Shown here: piece by piece, positions 23,166 to 30,167 of the stretch | Numbering within the stretch: the stretch's first letter is position 1 | Layout: every line of letters begins with the position of its first letter | Source of the DNA: JANLSE01 sp038214135 | GTDB taxonomy: Bacteria; Chloroflexota; Chloroflexia; Chloroflexales; Roseiflexaceae | Assembly (NCBI GenBank): GCA_038214135.1 | Contig: JBBQSD010000029.1 | Span: 1-54,526 of the forward strand | Length of the DNA: 54,526 nucleotides | Direction of reading: 5' to 3' | Program-made: the position numbers and the translations under genes | Notes under the pieces: model-generated | Databases searched by the model: none | Told to the model about the DNA's origin: nothing | The model's input: only the letters and a program-made list of their open reading frames with translations

Positions 23166-24574
23166 CGCGCAACAGCCGGATGCTGCTTCCAGAACCCGGT
23201 TGCCTGTTCGATGGCGTGGGCGAGTTGCAGCACTCCGAATTCATCGCGATAGCGCCCGACGATCTGTATCCCAACGGGCAAACCATCTGGTGTGAAACCG
23301 CATGGCACCGAAGCCGCTGGATGCCCTGTTACCGAAACATAGTAACATGAGCGCATCCAATCGATATAGGTCTCGAACTGTTGGCCATTGATCTCGGTGA
23401 CATACGGCTGGTTGATATCAAATGGTGGCAATTGGCTAACAGGGCAGAGCATGAATTCATACTGCTGCATGAAATCGTGCATTCGGGCAAACAACCGATT
23501 CTGTAGCTGTACGGCCTTGGAAACATCCTGACCACTGAGTTTCAGGCCAGCTTCAATATTCCATATAATAGTATCCTTGAGCTGATCGCGATGCAATTCG
23601 AGTGTTTCGGCCAAATTCTGGGCATACGACCATGCACGCAATGTCTTAAAGGCCCAATCAGCACCATTCCAATCCAATTCGGCCTCTTCGACATGGCATC
23701 CAAGCGCTTCAAAAGTCGCCCGCTGCGACTCAAGCACCGCTGTTGTGCGTGGGTCAACAGGTAGGCCGCCAAGCGAACGACTCCAGGCCACGCGCACCTC
23801 GCGGAAATCACGGTCGAGCGGGCGAGCAAAGATTGAACCAAGCTCGCTGATACTATTAGCGACTCGCGCATCTGGGCCAGCAATCACACTCAGCAGCAGC
23901 GCGACATCCTGCACAGTTCGCGCCATCGGCCCCTCCACCGAGAGCGCTTGCCAGGCATTTTCAGTCGGCCAGATCGGCACGCGACCGGGCGAGGGGCGCA
24001 GGCCGACGACATTACAATAGCCAGCCGGATTTCGCAACGAACCGCCCATATCGCTACCATCGGCAATTGGAATCATGCCACAGGCGAGCGCAACCGCCGC
24101 ACCACCAGAACTACCGCCACAGGTCTTCGTCAGATCATAGGGATTATGGGTCGCACCAAATATTGTATTAAATGTTTGCGAGCCAGCCCCAAATTCTGGG
24201 GTATTGGTTTTGCCAATCGTGATCGCGCCAGCTTGTTGGATTCGTTCGACAATCAGATCATTCTGTTCCGGCACGAAATCGCGGTATAGTGGCGACCCAG
24301 ATGTTGTGCGAATACCCTTGGTTTGCACGAGATCCTTATGAGCCACAGGCAAGCCATGCAGCGGGCCAAGCACCTGCCCACGGGCCAGGGCCGCATCGGC
24401 GGCATGCGCCTCAGCCAGCGCCCGTTCGGCAACCAGTGTGATAATTGCATTCACCTGGGGATTCACCCGTTCGATCTGCGCCAGATGTGCTTCGAGCAGT
24501 TCAACCGCCGAGATCTCGCGCGAACGCAGGCGCGCAGCCAGTTCCGTTGCAGTTTGAAAGAGCAGTTCTGTCAT
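23162..24574 (-). CDS. Amidase signature family hydrolase
   Basis: A 470-residue amidase with the complete Ser-cisSer-Lys triad: K80 (VAHKDLV), S155 (CGGSSGGAA) and nucleophile S179 (DMGGSLRNPA). The S155-S179 distance of 24 equals that in malonamidase E2. The length fits general amidases; GatA is possible, but no gatB or gatC is near. The ATG at 24574 overlaps the stop of the upstream gene (ATGA), which decides the start against a longer frame to 24679. It is translationally coupled to a downstream alpha/beta hydrolase, suggesting that the two act on one class of amide or ester compound. Confidence 0.92.
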   Translation of the reverse strand: MTELLFQTATELAARLRSREISAVELLEAHLAQIERVNPQVNAIITLVAERALAEAHAADAALARGQVLGPLHGLPVAHKDLVQTKGIRTTSGSPLYRDFVPEQNDLIVERIQQAGAITIGKTNTPEFGAGSQTFNTIFGATHNPYDLTKTCGGSSGGAAVALACGMIPIADGSDMGGSLRNPAGYCNVVGLRPSPGRVPIWPTENAWQALSVEGPMARTVQDVALLLSVIAGPDARVANSISELGSIFARPLDRDFREVRVAWSRSLGGLPVDPRTTAVLESQRATFEALGCHVEEAELDWNGADWAFKTLRAWSYAQNLAETLELHRDQLKDTIIWNIEAGLKLSGQDVSKAVQLQNRLFARMHDFMQQYEFMLCPVSQLPPFDINQPYVTEINGQQFETYIDWMRSCYYVSVTGHPAASVPCGFTPDGLPVGIQIVGRYRDEFGVLQLAHAIEQATGFWKQHPAVAR

Positions 24575-24990
24575 GGCATGCAACTCGATGCTTGCCCAGC
24601 CAATGGATCGGCAATCAATGAAATACGGGTTGCCACCATCTGGGGCGGTTCGGAAAGCGCCATGCTGCCAGTGGTCCACAGGCGAATCTTCGAGCCAGGT
24701 TTGAGCGCTTCTGGCAGGAAACGGGCTGGGCTACGCTTGCGCTGATCAAGAAGTTCGGTTGATGCATCAATCTGCACACTCGCTCGGCTCGGCGCAGCCT
24801 CGCCATCGACAAGCGGCCCACCATTTGGCGCACACAACACCAACGCAGCATTCTGGCCACTCCCAGTCAGCGATACCGATACAACCTCGGCTGGGTAGCC
24901 TGGCTCGCGCTGCGATAGGAAGAAAATGCTCAAGGCAAGGCCGATCACGGCCACAACTAGCACCGTAAGAAATATTCGCTGACGCTTCAT
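24571..24990 (-). CDS. Small membrane-anchored protein, DUF3221-like
   Basis: A 139-residue protein with one N-terminal membrane segment (about residues 6-26) and a small extracytoplasmic domain. The pattern LKPGSKIRLWTTG...SEPPQMVATRI resembles the OB-like DUF3221 domain of Bacillus YobA-type proteins, but only by eye and with low certainty. It overlaps purM upstream and the amidase downstream by four bases on each side, so it belongs to one tightly coupled operon. The function is unknown. Confidence 0.75.
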   Translation of the reverse strand: MKRQRIFLTVLVVAVIGLALSIFFLSQREPGYPAEVVSVSLTGSGQNAALVLCAPNGGPLVDGEAAPSRASVQIDASTELLDQRKRSPARFLPEALKPGSKIRLWTTGSMALSEPPQMVATRISLIADPLAGQASSCMP

Positions 24991-26006
24991 ATCAACTGTA
25001 CTCCCTCAGCCGCAACCAATTCGCCAACCAAACGCGCTTCCGGCAGCGCCTGCAATGCCGCATCAGCGTGCTCGCAGGCAACAACGACCAGCATCCCGAT
25101 ACCCATGTTCATGGCATGAAACGCCTCGCGTTCCTCTAGATGCCCCAATTCAACCAGCAGATCGAAAATGGGTGCAGCCTGCCACGATCCGCGCCGGATC
25201 ACGGCACCAATTCCAGCGGGCAACACCCGTGGCAGATTATCGAAGATCCCGCCACCAGTGATGTGCGCCAATGCCTTGATCGGAATGGCAGATTTTAACG
25301 CTGTAACTTCCCGATGGTATGGCCGGTGAACAGCCAGCAGTGCTTCACCAACTGATTGCCCACCCAGATCGTCTGGCCGCCAATCATAGCTGTGTGATTG
25401 CAACACCCGACGTGCTAAGGAAAAACCATTGGTGTGTAGCCCACTCGATGGTAATGCCAATAATACATCACCAGCAGCGACGGGCTGCGGCAGCATCTGC
25501 GAACGAGCCACGACGCCAACAATCGTTCCTGCCAGATCAAAGGCACCCGGCAGATACACATCCGGCATCTCGGCGGTTTCGCCACCAAGCAACGCACAAT
25601 TGGCCATTCGGCACGCAGTAGCGACGCCACCAACAACAGCAGCAACCTGGGCAGGATCAAGCTTCGCAACCGCAATATAATCCATGAAGAATAGCGGCTG
25701 TGCGCCCTGCACCAGAATATCGTTAATGCAATGATTGACAAGATCCTGGCCGACAGTATCATAGCGACCGACAGCGGTGGCGACAACGGTTTTGGTGCCA
25801 ACACCATCAGTCGAAGCCACTAGCACAACATCATTGCCCAACAGCCCAGCCGAGCCAAGTGCTGTGTTCAGATCGAAGCAGCCGCCAAACGCGCCCATTC
25901 CCGCCAGAACAGCCGGGCCATGGGTGGATCGGACGGCGGCAGCCATCAGTTTTGTAGCAGTAGTGCCGGCCTGAATATCGACACCAGCATCGCGATAGCG
26001 CGTCAT
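24987..26006 (-). CDS. purM: Phosphoribosylformylglycinamidine cyclo-ligase (AIR synthetase)
   Basis: A 339-residue PurM that closes FGAM to AIR in purine synthesis with ATP. Family marks: YRDAGVDI at the start, GGFGG-like AFGGCFDL, VASTDGVGTK, DLVNHCINDILVQGA, LLGGETAEMPDVY and the C-terminal SSGLHTNGFSLAR and THITGGG-like AHITGGGIFDNLPR. The length is normal. The ribosome site TGAGGA lies three bases before the ATG. It heads an operon continuing into a small anchored protein, an amidase and a hydrolase, an unusual set of partners. Confidence 0.96.
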   Translation of the reverse strand: MTRYRDAGVDIQAGTTATKLMAAAVRSTHGPAVLAGMGAFGGCFDLNTALGSAGLLGNDVVLVASTDGVGTKTVVATAVGRYDTVGQDLVNHCINDILVQGAQPLFFMDYIAVAKLDPAQVAAVVGGVATACRMANCALLGGETAEMPDVYLPGAFDLAGTIVGVVARSQMLPQPVAAGDVLLALPSSGLHTNGFSLARRVLQSHSYDWRPDDLGGQSVGEALLAVHRPYHREVTALKSAIPIKALAHITGGGIFDNLPRVLPAGIGAVIRRGSWQAAPIFDLLVELGHLEEREAFHAMNMGIGMLVVVACEHADAALQALPEARLVGELVAAEGVQLI

Positions 26007-26184
26007 GATTCCTCACAGCAACGAATAGCTCTTACAGAGCGAACAACCAAACATCAGACCCTGTTCTCTTGTTCTTCTATAAGAAGATTTCTCTCGATGA
26101 TACCACAAGCAGGGCTTGAGCCACATCTTGGGCTGCGCCCCATCTGCATTCGGTTTACCACGCTTAACCACCCTCATCCCCCAG

Positions 26185-26267
26185 CCCCTTCTCCCATTTC
26201 CAGGGAGAAGGGGAGCAATTGACCCATTGAGTACCGTTCGCGCCCCTCTCCCCGTGTGGGAGAGGGG
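26185..26267. repeat. Two tandem CCCC(T)TCTCCC hairpins
   Basis: First: CCCCTTCTCCC (26185-26195) / GGGAGAAGGGG (26203-26213). Second: CCCCTCTCCC (26243-26252) / GGGAGAGGGG (26258-26267). Both stems are perfect, with loops of five to seven bases, and the outer flanks (CCCTCATCCCCCAG / TTGGGGTGAGGG) are also complementary, so the pair could fold into a larger structure. Confidence 0.75.
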
Positions 26268-26333
26268 TTGGGGTGAGGGCAATCTACAACCATGCAATGA
26301 TTTTGCACATGCTCTGAAAATACTCCAGAAATG

Positions 26334-26362
26334 TCGACAAGCACAGGTGCTTGATCTATAAT
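26334..26362 (+). promoter_or_regulatory. Promoter of sdhCAB
   Basis: -35 TCGACA (26334-26339), 17-base spacer, perfect -10 TATAAT (26357-26362). The transcript would start near 26369, leaving an untranslated leader of about 174 bases. Confidence 0.65.
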
Positions 26363-26542
26363 AATATCAATTGTGATACTCTTCTCATCTGCCCCGCTCA
26401 TCAGAACGGGCTAGATGCTGTGCCATGGCCAACCTGTCTCCCGAGCTACCACCTCGCTCATCCGATGGGTTCGTAGCGTTGTAACTCTGTTGCGTATGCT
26501 ACGCCCTTGTACCCTATATATCAACGTTGGAAGGACATGCAC

Positions 26543-27247
26543 ATGACGGCAGCGCTCACGATCTACCGCACATCGGTAGGCAAGAAGTTCGTGATGGCTA
26601 TTACTGGCATCATTGGCTATGGCTTCGTGATCGGCCACATGATCGGAAACCTGAAGGTATTCCTTGGGGCAACCGCATTCAATGAGTATGCGGAATTTCT
26701 TCGCACCGTTGGCGAGCCGCTCCTACCAGCGCGGACTCTGCTATGGATCATTCGGATCGTTCTACTGGCAGCAGTCACATTGCATGTCTACTCAGCGATT
26801 ATGCTGACACGCCAGGCACAAGTTAGCCGCCCGGTTCGTTATGCCAGCCAGAAGAAGATCCAGGCCACCTTTGCATCACTGACCCTACGGTGGGGTGGGG
26901 TGGCGATCTTCCTGTTCCTGATCTACCATCTCCTGCACTTCACCTTCGGCGTCGTGCATCCCGACTTCCGATTGGAGAGTGGCGTAAGCGGCCTGACGCA
27001 CCCAGATGCCTATCATAATGTTGTGACCGGGTTCACCAATCCGCTGGTGGTGATTGTGTATCTGTTGGCGCTGGCTGCTCTGGCGATGCACATGTTCCAT
27101 GGTGTCTGGAGTATGTTCCAAACACTGGGGCTGAATGGGCAAACCACCGACAAATTCTTCCGTGGATTAGCCATCACCTCAGCGGTCGTACTCTTTCTTG
27201 GTTTCTCGTCGGTACCAATTTCGGTACTGGCTGGATTTGTGAAGTAG
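26543..27247 (+). CDS. sdhC: Succinate dehydrogenase cytochrome b subunit (type B)
   Basis: A 234-residue integral membrane protein with five predicted helices, the single-subunit diheme type B anchor as in Bacillus and Wolinella. Candidate heme His ligands are seen in FVIGHMIG, VTLHVYSA, IYHLLHF and AMHMFHG. It anchors SdhA and SdhB and passes electrons to quinone. ATG 26543 is preferred to ATG 26537 because AAGGA then has a seven-base spacing rather than one. sdhA follows after 11 bases. Confidence 0.94.
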   Translation: MTAALTIYRTSVGKKFVMAITGIIGYGFVIGHMIGNLKVFLGATAFNEYAEFLRTVGEPLLPARTLLWIIRIVLLAAVTLHVYSAIMLTRQAQVSRPVRYASQKKIQATFASLTLRWGGVAIFLFLIYHLLHFTFGVVHPDFRLESGVSGLTHPDAYHNVVTGFTNPLVVIVYLLALAALAMHMFHGVWSMFQTLGLNGQTTDKFFRGLAITSAVVLFLGFSSVPISVLAGFVK

Positions 27248-27258
27248 GAACGAAACGC

Positions 27259-29229
27259 ATGACAACCACCGATTCCCCACTAACAAGTGTTCGTCGCCCA
27301 ACGGAATATATTGCGTCAACACTCAATGCTAAAGCTCCGGTTGGCCCAATCGAGAAGAAGTGGGAGAAGCATAAATTCGATATGAAGTTGGTCAATCCGG
27401 CCAACAAGCGCAAGTATACGGTGATTATCGTTGGCACTGGCTTGGCTGGTGCGGCGGCAGCGGCGACAATGGCCGAATTGGGCTATAACGTGCAGGCCTT
27501 CTGCTATCAGGATAGCCCGCGGCGGGCGCATTCGATTGCGGCACAGGGCGGCATCAATGCGGCGAAAAACTATCAGAACGATGGCGATAGCGTCTACCGA
27601 CTGTTCTACGATACAATCAAGGGTGGCGATTTCCGTGCCCGCGAGGCGAATGTCTATCGTCTGGCCGAAGTGAGTGTCAATATTATTGATCAGTGTGTTG
27701 CCCAGGGCGTGCCATTTGCCCGCGAGTATGCTGGCTATTTGGATAACCGTTCATTCGGCGGCGCACAGGTCAGCCGAACATTTTATGCTCGTGGGCAGAC
27801 GGGCCAGCAATTACTGTTGGGAGCCTATCAGGCGCTCAGCCGCCAGATTGGCCTTGGCAAAGTCCAGATGTTTCCACGAACCGAAATGCTCGATCTGGTG
27901 ATCATCGATGGACGAGCGCGCGGTATTGTCACCCGCAATATGGTGACGGGCAAGATCGAATCACATATTGCCGATGCGGTTGTGATCGCCAGCGGCGGCT
28001 ATAGCAATGTCTTCTATCTCAGCACAAACGCCAAGGGCTGCAATACAACAGCAATCTGGCGCGCACATCGGCGCGGTGCCTTCTTCGCCAACCCGTGTTA
28101 CACCCAGATCCACCCAACCTGCATTCCGGTTTCGGGTGATCATCAATCGAAACTGACCCTGATGAGTGAATCGCTACGCAACGATGGGCGTGTGTGGGTG
28201 CCGAAAAAGGCTGGCGACAGCCGCCCGCCACATCAGATCCCTGATTCTGAGCGTGATTATTTCCTGGAGCGCAAGTACCCGAGTTATGGCAACCTAGCAC
28301 CGCGTGACATCTCAAGCCGTTCGGCCAAGCAGGTCTGCGATGAAGGCCGTGGAGTTGGCCCTGGCGGTTTGGGCGTATATCTCGATCTCGGCGATGCGAT
28401 CAAGCGCCTGGGAGCCGATACGGTCAAAGAGCGCTATGGCAACCTGTTCGATATGTATGAGCGCATCACTGGCGAAAATCCGTATGAGGTGCCATTCCGA
28501 ATCTACCCAGCCGTTCACTACACAATGGGTGGCCTGTGGGTTGATTATAACCTGATGAGCACTATCCCCGGCCTGTTCGTTGCCGGTGAGGCCAATTTCT
28601 CCGATCACGGTGCCAACCGGTTGGGTGCCTCGGCACTCATGCAGGGCTTGGCCGATGGCTATTTTGTGCTGCCATATACAATTGGCGATTATCTGGCCCG
28701 CGGTGGGTTGGCCAAGGCCGATACCACACACCCCGCATTCAAAGAGGTTGAGAGTGAAATCGCAGGTCAGGTCAACAAGTTTATGTCAATCAATGGCAAA
28801 CGCACCGTCGATGATTTCCATCGTGAACTCGGCAAGCTGATGTGGGCGGATTGTGGCATGGCTCGCAACGATGCTGGCCTGCGCAAAGCATTGCAACGCA
28901 TCCCCGAACTCCGCGCCGAATTCTGGGAAAATGTTCGGGTTCCGGGCAGCGCCGATGATCTCAACCAATCGCTTGAAAAAGCTGGCCGGGTAGCAGATTT
29001 CATGGAATTGGCCGAGTTGATGTGCCGTGATGCCCTGCATCGGACGGAATCGTGTGGCGGCCATTTCCGTGAGGAGAGCCAAACCCCCGAGGGTGAGGCG
29101 CTACGCGATGACGAGAATTTCGCCTATGTTGCCGCGTGGGAGTGGAATGGCGCAGGCCAGGGGCAGAACCTACATCGGGAAGCGCTCAACTACGAAAGCG
29201 TTCAATTGGCAACACGTAGCTATAAATAA
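27259..29229 (+). CDS. sdhA: Succinate dehydrogenase/fumarate reductase flavoprotein subunit
   Basis: A 656-residue flavoprotein that oxidises succinate to fumarate. The FAD-binding GTGLAGAAAA is near residue 56. RRAHSIAAQGG contains the His that carries covalent FAD in this family. HPTCIP, the NGRVW/R-rich active-site region and GEANFSDHGANRLGASALMQG are all conserved. Residues 1-50 extend beyond the Rossmann start, as in type B enzymes of this lineage. It lies between sdhC (11 bases) and sdhB (90 bases, holding a repeat). Confidence 0.96.
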   Translation: MTTTDSPLTSVRRPTEYIASTLNAKAPVGPIEKKWEKHKFDMKLVNPANKRKYTVIIVGTGLAGAAAAATMAELGYNVQAFCYQDSPRRAHSIAAQGGINAAKNYQNDGDSVYRLFYDTIKGGDFRAREANVYRLAEVSVNIIDQCVAQGVPFAREYAGYLDNRSFGGAQVSRTFYARGQTGQQLLLGAYQALSRQIGLGKVQMFPRTEMLDLVIIDGRARGIVTRNMVTGKIESHIADAVVIASGGYSNVFYLSTNAKGCNTTAIWRAHRRGAFFANPCYTQIHPTCIPVSGDHQSKLTLMSESLRNDGRVWVPKKAGDSRPPHQIPDSERDYFLERKYPSYGNLAPRDISSRSAKQVCDEGRGVGPGGLGVYLDLGDAIKRLGADTVKERYGNLFDMYERITGENPYEVPFRIYPAVHYTMGGLWVDYNLMSTIPGLFVAGEANFSDHGANRLGASALMQGLADGYFVLPYTIGDYLARGGLAKADTTHPAFKEVESEIAGQVNKFMSINGKRTVDDFHRELGKLMWADCGMARNDAGLRKALQRIPELRAEFWENVRVPGSADDLNQSLEKAGRVADFMELAELMCRDALHRTESCGGHFREESQTPEGEALRDDENFAYVAAWEWNGAGQGQNLHREALNYESVQLATRSYK

Positions 29230-29230
29230 G

Positions 29231-29311
29231 TATTCAGGAGTCAGGAGTCAGTATTCAGAATGTGTGTCTGTGGATCATTCTGACTCGTGACTCGTGACTC
29301 CTGACTCCTGG
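29231..29311. repeat. Inverted GGAGTCAGGAGTCAG repeat between sdhA and sdhB
   Basis: The left arm begins TATTCAGGAGTCAGGAGTCA and the right arm is its approximate inverse (TGACTC repeated three times, then CTGACTCCTGG), joined by CATTC/GAATG symmetry. A long stem-loop in the mRNA is expected between the two cistrons. Related elements are at 14757-14774 and 32159-32190. The right arm's end GGAG serves as the ribosome site of sdhB. Confidence 0.7.
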
Positions 29312-29319
29312 AGAAACCC

Positions 29320-30069
29320 ATGAATCTCACACTCCATGTCTGGCGCCAAAAGAATCCAACCGCCAGCGGGAATATGGCCACATACAAAGCCACAAACATC
29401 AGCCCGGATATGTCCTTTCTCGAAATGCTGGATGTTGTCAATGAGGGCTTGATCACAGCTGGACAGGAGCCAATCGCCTTCGACCACGATTGCCGTGAGG
29501 GCATCTGTGGCGCGTGCGGCGTTGTGATTAATGGTATAGCCCACGGCCCACAGCGTGCAACAACAGCCTGCCAATTGCACATGCGTACATTCAAGGATGG
29601 TGATGAGATCACGATTGAGCCATGGCGCTCGCAGGCGTTTCCCATCCTCAAAGATTTGATCGTTGATCGCGGAGCCTTTGACCGAATCATCCAGGCTGGT
29701 GGGTTTATCTCAGCCTCAACGGGCAGCGCTCCAGATGGAAATGCACTGCTAATCGCCAAAGATTATGCAGATCGGGCGATGGATGCAGCCCAGTGTATTG
29801 GCTGCGGAGCCTGCGTGGCAGCCTGCCCAAATGCCTCGGCGATGCTCTTCACAGCTGCCAAGATCTCGCACCTTGGCTTGTTGCCCCAAGGCCAGCCCGA
29901 ACGCCATCGTCGCGTGGTGCGGATGGTCGAACAAATGGAAGAAGAGGGCTTTGGTGGCTGCACCAACATCGGCGAATGTTCAGCCGCATGTCCAAAAGAG
30001 ATCAAGCTCGATGTGATTGCCATGCTGAATCGTGATCTCTTAACTGCTTCGCTCAAGGGCGTTAAATAA
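29320..30069 (+). CDS. sdhB: Succinate dehydrogenase iron-sulfur subunit
   Basis: A 249-residue protein with the three expected cluster sites: [2Fe-2S] in CREGICGACG plus a fourth Cys in ATTACQL; [4Fe-4S] in CIGCGACVAACP; [3Fe-4S] in CTNIGECSAACPKEI. It relays electrons from FAD in SdhA to the membrane heme subunit. The ribosome site is GGAG inside the preceding repeat, about nine bases before the ATG at 29320. Last gene of the operon; a hairpin lies 26 bases beyond the stop. Confidence 0.96.
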   Translation: MNLTLHVWRQKNPTASGNMATYKATNISPDMSFLEMLDVVNEGLITAGQEPIAFDHDCREGICGACGVVINGIAHGPQRATTACQLHMRTFKDGDEITIEPWRSQAFPILKDLIVDRGAFDRIIQAGGFISASTGSAPDGNALLIAKDYADRAMDAAQCIGCGACVAACPNASAMLFTAAKISHLGLLPQGQPERHRRVVRMVEQMEEEGFGGCTNIGECSAACPKEIKLDVIAMLNRDLLTASLKGVK

Positions 30070-30094
30070 TAACTGCCCTGCATTCATCCCCTAA

Positions 30095-30120
30095 CCCCTC
30101 TCCCACGCCAGGGAGAGGGG
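30095..30120 (+). terminator. CCCCTCTCCC hairpin after sdhB
   Basis: Perfect ten-base arms (30095-30104 and 30111-30120) with a six-base loop, 26 bases after the sdhB stop and before the next gene's promoter. No T-tract. The same hairpin occurs at 26243-26267 and 32197-32222. Confidence 0.5.
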
Positions 30121-30152
30121 ATGAGCGCTGATTTCGCCTATCTAATTTCGGC

Positions 30153-30158
30153 TATAAT
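30153..30158 (+). promoter_or_regulatory. -10 element nine bases before an ATG
   Basis: A perfect TATAAT ends nine bases before the ATG at 30168, with no Shine-Dalgarno between. The transcript would start at about 30165, so the message would be effectively leaderless. Confidence 0.45.
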
Positions 30159-30167
30159 TAACGACCT

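Larger units (their letters stand above)
26007..26542. other. Divergent intergenic region purM-sdhC
   Basis: About 535 bases without a credible gene. It holds two adjacent CCCC-TCTCCC hairpins (26185-26267), the sdh promoter (26334-26362), an AT-rich stretch with TTGAT / ATCAA symmetry, and a small CGTAGC / GCTACG hairpin (about 26472-26508) inside the long sdh leader. No riboswitch that I recognise. Confidence 0.6.
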
